Assembly: GCF_014641455.1 (NCBI RefSeq)
Contig: NZ_BMHT01000009.1
Location: 1-64,000 of the forward strand
Reading direction: 5' to 3'
DNA from: Hymenobacter cavernae
Lineage (GTDB): Bacteria; Bacteroidota; Bacteroidia; Cytophagales; Hymenobacteraceae
DNA: 64,000 nucleotides
Part shown: positions 38,884 through 47,114 of the stretch, one piece after another
Numbering within the stretch: the first letter of the stretch is position 1
Layout: every line of letters begins with the position of its first letter
Translations under genes and position numbers: made by a program
The notes under the pieces: model-generated
Seen by the model: the letters and a program-made list of their open reading frames with translations, nothing else
The model's database searches: none
Told to the model about the DNA's origin: nothing

Positions 38884-39924
38884 ATGGAATTTACGGTAGG
38901 TCAGATTGCGGAAGTGCTCCGCGGTGAGGTCGAAGGCGACGCGACACAGCGGGTCGATCGACTGGCAAAGATTGAAGAAGCGCGGGCCGGTTCGCTTACT
39001 TTTCTGGCCAACCTGAAGTACGAGCCGCATCTTTATGATACGGGCGCTACGGCCGTCATTGTAAGCCGCAGCCTAGTACTCCGCCAGCCCGTGCAAGCGG
39101 CGCTCATCCGCGTCGATGATCCTTACTCCAGCTTTACTACGCTGCTGGAGTTCTATCAACAGAGCAGCCGCACGGGGCGGCGCGGCGTAGAGGAGCCGGC
39201 GCACCTAGGTCCCGGCACCCAAATAGGTGATAATCACTACCGTGGCGCTTTCTCCTACATCGGCGAAAACTGCCGTATCGGCCAAAACGTGCTCATCTTT
39301 CCGCACGCCTACATCGGCGACCGGTGCACCATCGGCGACGACACCATCATCTACGCCGGGGCCAAGCTCTACGCCGATACAGTGGTTGGCGCACGCTGCA
39401 CCATTCACGCCGGCGCCGTGCTAGGCTCCGAAGGCTTTGGCTTTGCGCCGCAGCCCGATGGCTCCTATCGGGCTATTCCGCAGACCGGCAACGTGGTGCT
39501 CGAAGATAATGTGCGCATTGGCGCTAATACGACCATCGACTGCGCTACAATGGGCTCCACTATCATCCGCGAAGGCGCTAAAATTGACAACTTGGTTCAG
39601 ATTGCGCACAACGTAGAAATAGGTCGTCACACCGTCGTTGCCGCGCAAACCGGCATCTCGGGCTCCACCAAAATCGGCGACTTCTGCGTGCTGGCCGGAC
39701 AAACCGGGCTAGCCGGACACCTGACCCTAGCTAATCGCACGACCGTAACGGCGCAGTCGGGTGTGGGCAAATCCATCAAGGAAGAAGGCGTGTTCTTACA
39801 AGGCTCTCCTGCCTTCAATCTGCGCGACAGTCTGCGGGCAAATGCCATCTTCCGGCACTTGCCTGATCTGGAGCGGCGCCTCAGTCAATTAGAGCGCAGC
39901 CGGACCGAACCGGAAAAGCCCTAG
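38884..39924 (+). CDS. lpxD: UDP-3-O-acylglucosamine N-acyltransferase
   Basis: 346 residues, normal for LpxD. It adds the N-linked acyl chain in lipid A synthesis at the inner membrane. The N-terminal uridine-binding domain (about 1-105, ADFVLSGQIAEVL-type start FTVGQIAEVL) is followed by left-handed beta-helix hexapeptide repeats (about 110-300: IGENCRIGQNVLIFPHAYIGDRCTIGDDTIIY and more) and the catalytic His in QIAHNVEIG (about 241). It is the first of the lpxD, lpxC-fabZ, lpxA group. The stop TAG lies in a CCTAGC site. Confidence 0.95.
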   Translation: MEFTVGQIAEVLRGEVEGDATQRVDRLAKIEEARAGSLTFLANLKYEPHLYDTGATAVIVSRSLVLRQPVQAALIRVDDPYSSFTTLLEFYQQSSRTGRRGVEEPAHLGPGTQIGDNHYRGAFSYIGENCRIGQNVLIFPHAYIGDRCTIGDDTIIYAGAKLYADTVVGARCTIHAGAVLGSEGFGFAPQPDGSYRAIPQTGNVVLEDNVRIGANTTIDCATMGSTIIREGAKIDNLVQIAHNVEIGRHTVVAAQTGISGSTKIGDFCVLAGQTGLAGHLTLANRTTVTAQSGVGKSIKEEGVFLQGSPAFNLRDSLRANAIFRHLPDLERRLSQLERSRTEPEKP

Positions 39925-39940
39925 CTTTGCGCTGGTAAAA

Positions 39941-40057
39941 AGCTGTTGGCTGTTAGCGCTTCGCTGCTAGCCTCCTGTTTTTGTTCTTCACTTTCGCTCC
40001 GATTTAGATTTAGAGTTTAACCGTCAGCTACTAGCAAGCAGCTAAGAGCTAACAGCT
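39941..40057. repeat. Imperfect word-repeat inverted repeat before lpxC-fabZ
   Basis: 39941-39971 and 40027-40057 are inverse copies at about 23 of 31 positions, made of AGCTGTTAGC-type words. The right arm ends 4 bases before the lpxC-fabZ ATG. Confidence 0.65.
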
Positions 40058-40061
40058 TCTA

Positions 40062-41456
40062 ATGAACGATAAGCAACACACGATTAAGGCCCCGGTGACC
40101 GTCAGCGGCATTGGCCTGCACACCGGCGCTCAGGCCACGATGACTTTTTGCCCGGCCCCTATTAATCACGGCTATAAGTTTCAGCGCATCGATTTGCCCG
40201 GTCAGCCCTTGGTTGATGCCGACGTGGACAACGTAGTAGACCTCTCGCGCGGTACTACCATCGAGCAAAACGGCGCCCGCATCAATACGGTGGAGCACAC
40301 GCTGGCGGCGCTGGTCGGCTTGCAGATTGATAATGTGCTGATTCAGCTGGATGGCCCGGAGCCGCCCATCATGGATGGCTCCTCCTACGAGTTTATTAAG
40401 CCGTTGCAGGAAGTAGGTCTGGAGGAACAGAACGCGCTCCGCAACTACTTCGAGATTCCCGACGAAATTCGCTTTGTGGATAATGCGCGCGCCGTGGAAC
40501 TTGCGGCGTTGCCGCTCAACGATTACCGGCTCACGGTGATGGTTGACTACAACTCGCCGGTGCTAGGTTCACAACACGCGTCTCTGACTGATATATCGCA
40601 GTTTGCGAATGAAATAGCATCATCCCGTACATTTTGCTTTCTGCATGAGCTGGAAATGCTCTACAAGCAAAACCTCATCAAGGGCGGCGACTTGAGCAAT
40701 GCTATCGTAGTCGTTGACCGCGTGGTGACCGACGAGGAACTGACGGACTTGGCGAACATGCTCGGCAAGCCCAAAGTAGCCGTCAAGAAGGAAGGCATTC
40801 TGAACAACGTGGACCTGCGCCACAAAAACGAGCCGGCGCGCCATAAACTACTCGATCTGGTAGGCGACCTAGCCCTGGTAGGTCGGCCGCTGAAAGGCCA
40901 GATTCTGGCGGCCCGCCCTGGGCACGCGGCCAACGTTGCCTTCGCCAAGCGCATCAAGAAGAAGATGATGGAGGCAAATGCCAGCGCCGTGCCGACCTAC
41001 GATCCGTCGCGCACGCCGGTGATGGACATCAACCAGATTGCCGCCACACTGCCGCACCGCTACCCGTTTCTGCTCATCGACAAAATCATTCACCTCGATG
41101 CCAACACGGTGACGGGCGTGAAAAACGTGACGATGAACGAGCAATTTTTCCTGGGTCACTTCCCCGGCAACCCCGTAATGCCAGGCGTGATTCAGATTGA
41201 AGCAATGGCACAAACCGGTGGTATTCTGGTGCTTAACTCTGTCCCCGACCCCGAAAACTACTGGACCTACTTCATGGGCATCGAAAGCTGCCGCTTTCGT
41301 CGCATGGTCAAGCCGGGCGACACCATTATCTTCCGCTGCCAATTGCTGGCACCCATCAAGCGAGGCATCGCCAAAATGAGCGGCAAAGCCTACGTGAATG
41401 GCAAAGTGGTAATGGAGGCGGAAATGTCGGCCAGCATCGTTCGGAAAAATGCCTAG
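40062..41456 (+). CDS. lpxC-fabZ: Bifunctional LpxC-FabZ: UDP-3-O-acyl-GlcNAc deacetylase / 3-hydroxyacyl-ACP dehydratase
   Basis: 464 residues. LpxC part (about 1-300): VSGIGLHTGAQATMTF, the zinc His in VEHTLAAL and the second cluster HKNEPARHKLLDLVGDLALVG (about 252-272), which is the committed step of lipid A synthesis. FabZ part (about 320-464): LPHRYPFLLIDKI and the active-site His/Glu in GHFPGNPVMPGVIQIEAMAQ. The fusion is usual in Bacteroidota and couples lipid A and fatty acid synthesis in one chain. The stop TAG lies in a CCTAGC site. Confidence 0.96.
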   Translation: MNDKQHTIKAPVTVSGIGLHTGAQATMTFCPAPINHGYKFQRIDLPGQPLVDADVDNVVDLSRGTTIEQNGARINTVEHTLAALVGLQIDNVLIQLDGPEPPIMDGSSYEFIKPLQEVGLEEQNALRNYFEIPDEIRFVDNARAVELAALPLNDYRLTVMVDYNSPVLGSQHASLTDISQFANEIASSRTFCFLHELEMLYKQNLIKGGDLSNAIVVVDRVVTDEELTDLANMLGKPKVAVKKEGILNNVDLRHKNEPARHKLLDLVGDLALVGRPLKGQILAARPGHAANVAFAKRIKKKMMEANASAVPTYDPSRTPVMDINQIAATLPHRYPFLLIDKIIHLDANTVTGVKNVTMNEQFFLGHFPGNPVMPGVIQIEAMAQTGGILVLNSVPDPENYWTYFMGIESCRFRRMVKPGDTIIFRCQLLAPIKRGIAKMSGKAYVNGKVVMEAEMSASIVRKNA

Positions 41457-41462
41457 CTTTTC

Positions 41463-41570
41463 AGTTAACAATTAACATTTATCATCTAACAATGCCGCAA
41501 CTACCTTTGACGTTGAATTGCGACTATTTAGATGGGGTTGATAATTGTTAAATGGTAATTGATAATTAAA
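41463..41570. repeat. Imperfect word-repeat inverted repeat before lpxA
   Basis: The spacer between lpxC-fabZ and lpxA opens with AGTTAACAATTAACATTTAT and ends with a roughly inverse segment TGGTAATTGATAATTAAA. The two ends match at about three quarters of positions. A TACCTTTG box lies in the middle (41502). Confidence 0.6.
41502..41509 (+). promoter_or_regulatory. Possible -7 box TACCTTTG upstream of lpxA
   Basis: TACCTTTG fits TAnnTTTG, 65 bases before the lpxA ATG, inside the spacer inverted repeat. Confidence 0.35.
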
Positions 41571-41574
41571 AATA

Positions 41575-42372
41575 ATGAACCAGCCGCTCGCCTATATTCA
41601 CCCCGAAGCCAAAATCGCCCAAAACGTAGTGGTGGAGCCCTTTACCACGATCGATAAGGACGTAGAAATCGGGGAAGGCACCTGGATTGGGCCTAACGTG
41701 ACCATCATGTCAGGCGCCCGCATCGGCAAGAATTGTAAGATATTCCCCGGCGCTGTGATTTCGGCCATTCCGCAGGATTTGAAGTTCGCGGGTGAAGTTA
41801 CGACGGCACACATCGGGGATAATACCGTTGTCCGTGAGTGTGTTACCATCAATCGCGGCACGGTAGATCGGCAGCGAACCATTATCGGCGCGAATTGTCT
41901 GCTCATGGCCTACGTGCACGTCGCCCACGACTGCATCATTGGCAACAACTGCATTTTGGCAAACGCTGTGCAGGTAGCCGGTCACGTTGAAATCGGCGAT
42001 TGGGCCATTGTGTCGGGTACTTCGGCCGTACATCAGTTCGTGAAAATCGGGGCGCACGCCATGGTTTCGGGCGGGTCGCTGGTGCGCAAGGATGTACCGC
42101 CTTTCGTGAAGGCCGGGCGCGAGCCGCTAGCATACGCTGGCATCAACTCCATCGGGCTGCGTCGCCGTACCTTCTCCGACCAGAAGATCGCCGAGATTCA
42201 GCAGCTCTACCGTCTGTTGTTTATGAGCGGCCTGAACACCAACGATGCGCTGGAGAAAATCGAGCTTGATCTACTCCCCTCTCCCGAGCGCGATGAGGTA
42301 GTAAACTTCATCCGCAACTCGGGTCGCGGCATCATCAAGGGCTACTCGCGCAATAGCACTAGTCTGGACTAA
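41575..42372 (+). CDS. lpxA: UDP-N-acetylglucosamine O-acyltransferase
   Basis: 265 residues, the normal LpxA length. It carries out the first acylation of lipid A. Left-handed beta-helix repeats fill residues 8-190. VTINRGT and the catalytic His in VHVAHDCIIGNN (about 125) are visible. The C-terminal helical part includes GLRRRTFS and FRNSGRGI-like FIRNSGRGI. It ends with TAATG, sharing one base with the ATG of the following ABC ATPase gene, so the two are translationally coupled. Confidence 0.96.
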   Translation: MNQPLAYIHPEAKIAQNVVVEPFTTIDKDVEIGEGTWIGPNVTIMSGARIGKNCKIFPGAVISAIPQDLKFAGEVTTAHIGDNTVVRECVTINRGTVDRQRTIIGANCLLMAYVHVAHDCIIGNNCILANAVQVAGHVEIGDWAIVSGTSAVHQFVKIGAHAMVSGGSLVRKDVPPFVKAGREPLAYAGINSIGLRRRTFSDQKIAEIQQLYRLLFMSGLNTNDALEKIELDLLPSPERDEVVNFIRNSGRGIIKGYSRNSTSLD

Positions 42373-43004
42373 TGCAGATTACGGCGGCCGGTTTGAGCAA
42401 GCGCTTTCACCGCGACTGGATTTTTCGGGACCTGACGCACACGTTCGAGCCCGGCACTGCTACGGCTATCTTAGGTCCTAACGGCTCCGGCAAGAGTACG
42501 CTCCTGAATACACTCTCCGGGCAGCTGCTGGCCACTGAGGGCACTCTTACCTACACGTATCAGGGCCAGCTGGTGGCGGTGGAAGAAGTACCGCAGCTGC
42601 TGGCTTACTGCGCCCCGTATTTGGAACTGATTGAGGAGCTTACGCTAACGGAGTTATTGCAATTTCATACCCGCTTCAAGCCGCTACGTGCAGGCCTCAC
42701 CAACGAAGGTCTGATTGAGCGCATGTACCTAGAGAAGTCACGCCACAAGCTGGTGCGCGACTTCTCCTCCGGCATGAAGCAGCGCCTGAAGCTAGGTCTG
42801 GCGCTTTATGCCGCGGCTCCGCTCCTGCTGCTGGATGAGCCCACCACCAACCTCGACCGCACCGGCGTAGAATGGTACCGGGAGCATGTGCGCGCCACGG
42901 CACTAGGCCGCCTTGTGCTTATTAGTTCCAACGTAGCCGAAGAATACGACTTCTGTTCGACGCACCTGGACGTGACTAGCTTTGGAGTTAAGCCGACGCG
43001 CTAA
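42372..43004 (+). CDS. ABC transporter ATP-binding protein
   Basis: 210 residues, one nucleotide-binding domain. Walker A GPNGSGKSTLLN (about 35-46), signature FSSGMKQRLKLGLAL (about 133-147, SSGMK in place of SGGQ), Walker B LLLLDEPTTNLD (about 152-163), and a switch His replaced in LVLISSNV (N in its place). No permease gene is adjacent in the window. Its coupling to lpxA suggests an envelope substrate, such as lipid or LPS-related export (inference). Confidence 0.88.
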   Translation: MQITAAGLSKRFHRDWIFRDLTHTFEPGTATAILGPNGSGKSTLLNTLSGQLLATEGTLTYTYQGQLVAVEEVPQLLAYCAPYLELIEELTLTELLQFHTRFKPLRAGLTNEGLIERMYLEKSRHKLVRDFSSGMKQRLKLGLALYAAAPLLLLDEPTTNLDRTGVEWYREHVRATALGRLVLISSNVAEEYDFCSTHLDVTSFGVKPTR

Positions 43005-43230
43005 GCTAGCTGACCGGCACACATTGGTAGCTCAATCTGCGAAATCTCAGCCGTAAGCTTCTTACTGAACCAACGACTACCTAGGTCGCAACAAACACCT
43101 TCCAGAGCTAAACAGTAGGCTTTTTCGCCGTAAAAATCCGGTTTCGAGCCGAACGCAGAACCTGTTCCTGCCGTATCTTCGCTCCGGTAACCACACCTGA
43201 TTCTTCACTATTACCCGCCCTCACCCGGCC

Positions 43231-43596
43231 ATGAGACAATACGACGACCTCGACGACGATTTCCTCGATGACGATGACGACCTGGACACCTTCGCCAAGA
43301 AAGGCGGCGGCAAGGCCATTGGAAGCCCCGAAGATCGGCTAAGCGCCAAATACGCGGACTACCTGATGTGGCGCGATACCGGCTCCTCCCACGATGAAGC
43401 CCTGGACCTAGCTAGCATGACCGAAGAGGAATACACGGCCGCTGAGGCTGCGGAAGACCCGGATGGCAGCGGTTTCGCCAGCCTTGATGACGATGAAGAC
43501 GATGATTTCGGCGACGATGAAGACGATGACAGCTACGGCAGCCACCGAACCGGTCGGGGCCGCAGCACGCGCTACAACGAAGACGACGATTTTTAA
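43231..43596 (+). CDS. Small very acidic protein
   Basis: 121 residues. The N-terminal 20 residues and the region about 85-121 are dense in Asp and Glu (DDDFLDDDDDLD; DDDEDDDFGDDEDDD). Between them lies a more ordinary helical part (PEDRLSAKYADYLMWRDTGSSHDEALDLASMTEEEY). No family is recognised. Such Asp-rich proteins may bind basic partners or divalent ions. A terminator inside a word-repeat inverted repeat follows. Confidence 0.75.
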   Translation: MRQYDDLDDDFLDDDDDLDTFAKKGGGKAIGSPEDRLSAKYADYLMWRDTGSSHDEALDLASMTEEEYTAAEAAEDPDGSGFASLDDDEDDDFGDDEDDDSYGSHRTGRGRSTRYNEDDDF

Positions 43597-43751
43597 TTTG
43601 CTGATTCTTGATGTGCTGGTGTGCTGATCATTCTGACAGCATCTAATGCAAAGGCCCCGCTCGACTACGTCGAGCGGGGCCTTTTTTGCACCTAGGTTCA
43701 CCGTTTAACTATCAGCATACCAGCACATCAAGAAATCAGCACATCAGCAAA
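43597..43751. repeat. Word-repeat inverted repeat enclosing a terminator
   Basis: 43597-43628 (TTTGCTGATTCTTGATGTGC then TGGTGTGCTGAT) and 43711-43751 are inverse copies with a short insertion and few mismatches, made of GTGCTGAT words. They start one base after the left gene's stop and end 2 bases before the right gene's stop. Confidence 0.85.
43651..43687. terminator. GC-rich terminator between convergent genes
   Basis: AAGGCCCCGCTCGA / TCGAGCGGGGCCTT around a 5-base loop, followed by T-run. Works for the acidic-protein transcript and, through the A-run, the opposite one. Confidence 0.92.
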
Positions 43752-43752
43752 C

Positions 43753-44511
43753 CTAGCTTTTGCCAAACACGCGCTTGAGCAGATCGGTGGTGCGGGCTAC
43801 GGGATTTTCGCGGATGTTCGCTTCTTCCTGGGCCACCAGTGTAAATAGCCCATCGATGGCTTTGCCGGTGGCATAGTCGTTCAGGTCAGTGTTGACGGGC
43901 GTCACGAGCGGAATCTTGTTGTAGCGCGTGGTCAGGTCGGTGTAGTAGCGCGTGGCGCTTACTTTATCCAACGACTGCTGAATGATCGGTTTAAAAGCCG
44001 TCGTGAGTTGCGTGGTGGTGGTGCGCTTCAGGTAGCTGGTAGCGGCGTCCTTTTCGCCGGTCAGAATACCCCACACATCTTTGAAGGTCAGGCTCTTGAT
44101 AGCGGCCAGAAAGATCGGCTTGGCGCTCTTAGCCGCATCTTCCGCGCCGCGGTTCAGCGATAGCTCAAACTTATCGACCTGGGCACCTAGGCCTAGGGTA
44201 CGCAGCGTAGTAGCGACGCGCTGCGCGTCGGACGGAAAAGGAATGCGGATGAGCTTATTCAGGTAAAAGCCATCCGTTTTGGAGGCTTGGTCAGTGCCTT
44301 TGCTAATCCCCTGAATCAGTGCTTCTTTCAGGCCGTTAGCAGCGTCTGTCTGGCTGACGCCGTTGGCCGTTGTTCTGGTGGAAGTAGTGGTGGTTTTAGG
44401 AAGTTGGGTTTTCAGGATTTCTCCAAGCTTACCCAACTTAATCTGTGCAGAAGCCGTGAAACTCAGCCCCATGAGAGCAACCAGCAACACGGAATAGCGA
44501 GTCTTTTTCAT
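43753..44511 (-). CDS. DUF4197 family exported protein (first copy)
   Basis: 252 residues from the ATG at 44511. Signal peptide about 1-23 (GLSFTASAQ), then a Thr-rich linker (PKTTTTSTRTT). The DUF4197 core follows: GLKEALIQGISKGTDQASKTDGF, IPFPSDAQRVATTLRTLGLG, a conserved AFKPIIQQSLDKVSATRYY and TRYNKIPLVTPVNTDLNDYATGKAIDGLFTLVAQEE. Function unknown. A paralogue with the same core is at 47115-47966 on the same strand, on the other side of the GH92 gene. The stop TAG lies in a CCTAGC site. Confidence 0.85.
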   Translation of the reverse strand: MKKTRYSVLLVALMGLSFTASAQIKLGKLGEILKTQLPKTTTTSTRTTANGVSQTDAANGLKEALIQGISKGTDQASKTDGFYLNKLIRIPFPSDAQRVATTLRTLGLGAQVDKFELSLNRGAEDAAKSAKPIFLAAIKSLTFKDVWGILTGEKDAATSYLKRTTTTQLTTAFKPIIQQSLDKVSATRYYTDLTTRYNKIPLVTPVNTDLNDYATGKAIDGLFTLVAQEEANIRENPVARTTDLLKRVFGKS

Positions 44512-44711
44512 AATACAAAATGGGAATATCCGAAGGTTGAAAAGGCCTTTATGGAGTTGTAAAGACATAAATCGGACCAAACCAGCCGGCTTAGTACTGC
44601 CCCAACTCAACGGTCGTAAATGCGGGTTCGTGCCTTTTGCTATTTCCATTCCTCAAGAAATTTCTCCTAGTTGGAATGTCGCTTCGCGGATCTTCACCTT
44701 CATCCCAACGC

Positions 44712-47000
44712 ATGTTTAGACATCTTACAGTTCTGGTAGCGTTTACCGCTCTGTGCGTTACGAACCTAGCCTTCGCCCAGAAACCTGACCCGGTGATGTG
44801 GGTGAACCCGCTCATGGGCACCGATTCCAAACCTAGCTTGTCCAATGGCAACACCTACCCGGCTATTGCACTGCCCTGGGGCATGAACTTCTGGATGCCT
44901 CAAACCGGCAAGATGGGCAGCGGCTGGGCTTACACCTACAGTGCCGATAAAATTCGGGGTTTCAAGCAAACGCACCAGCCTTCGCCCTGGATGAACGACT
45001 ACGGCCAGTTTGCGCTTATGCCCATCACAGGCAAGCTGCGGTTCGAGGAAGATGAGCGGGCCAGTTGGTTTTCGCACAAAGCTGAAACAGCCACGCCCTA
45101 TTACTACAGTGTGTACCTGGCCGACCACGACGTAGTAACGGAAATTACGCCAACTGAGCGAGCCGCCCGTTTTCGCTTCACCTTCCCCCAGACCGATAGC
45201 GCCTACGTGGTGCTCGACGCCCTCGATAAAGGCTCGTATGTGAAGCTGCTGCCACAGGAAAACAAAATTATAGGCTACACCACCAAGAACCGGGGCGGCG
45301 TTCCGCAGAATTTTAAAAACTACTTCGTCATTCAGTTCGACCGGCCGTTTACGAGCACCACGATTTACCACGATAGCACGCTTACGAGCAGCATTATGGA
45401 GTTCAAAGCGGATCATGTAGGCGTGCTCGTTGGCTTCCAGACGCGCAAGGGTGAGCAGGTGAATGCGCGCGTGGCATCGTCCTTTATCAGCCCCGAGCAG
45501 GCGGAGCTAAACCTAGGAGAGATTGGCAACGATGACTTCGAGGCGGTGAAGCAAAAGGCCAAAGCTGCCTGGAACCAGCAACTCAGCCGTATTCAGGTGG
45601 AGGGCGGCTCCGAGGACCAGATGCGAACGTTTTATTCGTGCTTATACCGCTCACTCTTGTTTCCGCGCAAGTTTTATGAGCTGGATGCGCAAGGGCAGGC
45701 AGTGCACTACAGCCCGTATAATGGCCAAGTGCTGCCGGGCTACCTCTACACCGATACTGGTTTTTGGGATACGTTTCGGGCGTTGTTTCCTTTTCTGAAC
45801 CTGATGTATCCGAGCGTAAACGCCCAGATTCAGGCGGGTTTGGTGAATGCTTATAAAGAAGGCGGCTGGCTGCCCGAGTGGGCTAGCCCCGGCTACCGCG
45901 ACGTGATGGTGGGCAACAACTCCGCCTCGGTAGTGGCTGACGCTTACCTGAAAGGCGGCCGTGGCTACGACATCAATACGCTGTACGAAGCCTTGGTCCA
46001 CGGCGCTAACAACGCCGGCCCGCTGGAAGCAGTGGGTCGCGCCGGGGTGCAGTACTACAACAAGCTAGGTTACGTGCCTTATGATGTGAAGCTCAACGAA
46101 AACGCGGCTCGCACCCTGGAATACGCCTACGATGACTTCACCATTTATCAGTTGGCGAAAGCGCTGAACCGGCCCAAGAAGGAGATTGATCTATACGCCA
46201 AGCGCAGCCAGAACTACCGCAACCTGTTCGACAAGCAAACCGGCTTGATGCGCGGCAAAAACCAGAACGGGCAGTTTCAGTCACCTTTCAACCCGTTCAA
46301 ATGGGGCGACGCCTTCACCGAGGGTAATAATTGGCATTACACCTGGTCGGTGTTTCATGATGTGCAAGGTTTGATGGATTTGATGGGCGGTCCGAAGCCG
46401 TTTGTGGCGGCCTTGGACACGGTATTTACCCTAGCTCCCGTGTTTGATGCTTCCTACTACGGCTCCGTCATTCACGAAATCCGGGAGATGCAGATTGCGC
46501 ACATGGGCAACTATGCGCACGGCAACCAGCCCATTCAGCACATGATCTATCTCTACAACTACGCCGGCCAGCCGTGGAAAGCGCAATATTGGGTGCGCGA
46601 AGCCATGAAACGTCTCTACCTGCCCACCCCCGACGGCTACTGCGGCGACGAAGACAACGGCCAAACCTCAGCGTGGTACGTCTTCTCCGCCCTAGGTTTC
46701 TACCCGGTTTGCCCCGGCACGGATCAGTATGTGCTGGGGGCTCCACTGTTTAAAAAGGCGACTCTGCACTTAGAAAATGGCAAAGAAATAATTCTGCAAG
46801 CGGCGAATAATAGTGATGAGAATCGCTACATCCGCCGCGCTACTTTTAACGGCCAGCCCTACGACCAGAACTGGCTAAGCCACAAAGCCCTGATGCAAGG
46901 TGCTACACTGGATTTTGATATGGCCGCTACCCCAAATACAGGCCGCGGTATGCAAGCCGAGGCAGCACCTTACTCCTTCTCGAAACCGCGCAAGCGCTAG
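44712..47000 (+). CDS. GH92-family alpha-mannosidase, exported
   Basis: 762 residues from the ATG at 44712, with a signal peptide (about 1-23, CVTNLAFAQ). GH92 enzymes are calcium-dependent exo-alpha-mannosidases. Visible motifs: VNPLMGTDSKPSLSNGNTYPAIALPWGMNFWMPQTG near the N-terminus, TGFWDTFRALFPFLNL, GNQPIQHMIYLYNYAGQPWKAQYW, and YCGDEDNGQTSAWYVFSALGFYPVCPG (about 655-681), which contains the Glu and Asp of the active site and metal region. It probably removes mannose from glycoprotein N-glycans. Two DUF4197 paralogues flank it on the opposite strand. Confidence 0.94.
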   Translation: MFRHLTVLVAFTALCVTNLAFAQKPDPVMWVNPLMGTDSKPSLSNGNTYPAIALPWGMNFWMPQTGKMGSGWAYTYSADKIRGFKQTHQPSPWMNDYGQFALMPITGKLRFEEDERASWFSHKAETATPYYYSVYLADHDVVTEITPTERAARFRFTFPQTDSAYVVLDALDKGSYVKLLPQENKIIGYTTKNRGGVPQNFKNYFVIQFDRPFTSTTIYHDSTLTSSIMEFKADHVGVLVGFQTRKGEQVNARVASSFISPEQAELNLGEIGNDDFEAVKQKAKAAWNQQLSRIQVEGGSEDQMRTFYSCLYRSLLFPRKFYELDAQGQAVHYSPYNGQVLPGYLYTDTGFWDTFRALFPFLNLMYPSVNAQIQAGLVNAYKEGGWLPEWASPGYRDVMVGNNSASVVADAYLKGGRGYDINTLYEALVHGANNAGPLEAVGRAGVQYYNKLGYVPYDVKLNENAARTLEYAYDDFTIYQLAKALNRPKKEIDLYAKRSQNYRNLFDKQTGLMRGKNQNGQFQSPFNPFKWGDAFTEGNNWHYTWSVFHDVQGLMDLMGGPKPFVAALDTVFTLAPVFDASYYGSVIHEIREMQIAHMGNYAHGNQPIQHMIYLYNYAGQPWKAQYWVREAMKRLYLPTPDGYCGDEDNGQTSAWYVFSALGFYPVCPGTDQYVLGAPLFKKATLHLENGKEIILQAANNSDENRYIRRATFNGQPYDQNWLSHKALMQGATLDFDMAATPNTGRGMQAEAAPYSFSKPRKR

Positions 47001-47040
47001 CTAGCACTAATCTGCATAACGAGCTAGCGTTTTGAATGAA

Positions 47041-47092
47041 GGTTAAAGCAAAGAAGCCTCAACTGTAGAGTTGAGGCTTCTTTGCTTTAACC
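47041..47092. terminator. 24-bp perfect-stem hairpin between GH92 and DUF4197 genes
   Basis: Arms 47041-47064 and 47069-47092 are exact inverse complements around GTAG. It lies between convergent genes and may stop both transcripts, although the T-run is short. Confidence 0.82.
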
Positions 47093-47114
47093 TAGCTTTT
47101 AATTTAAGATAGCT

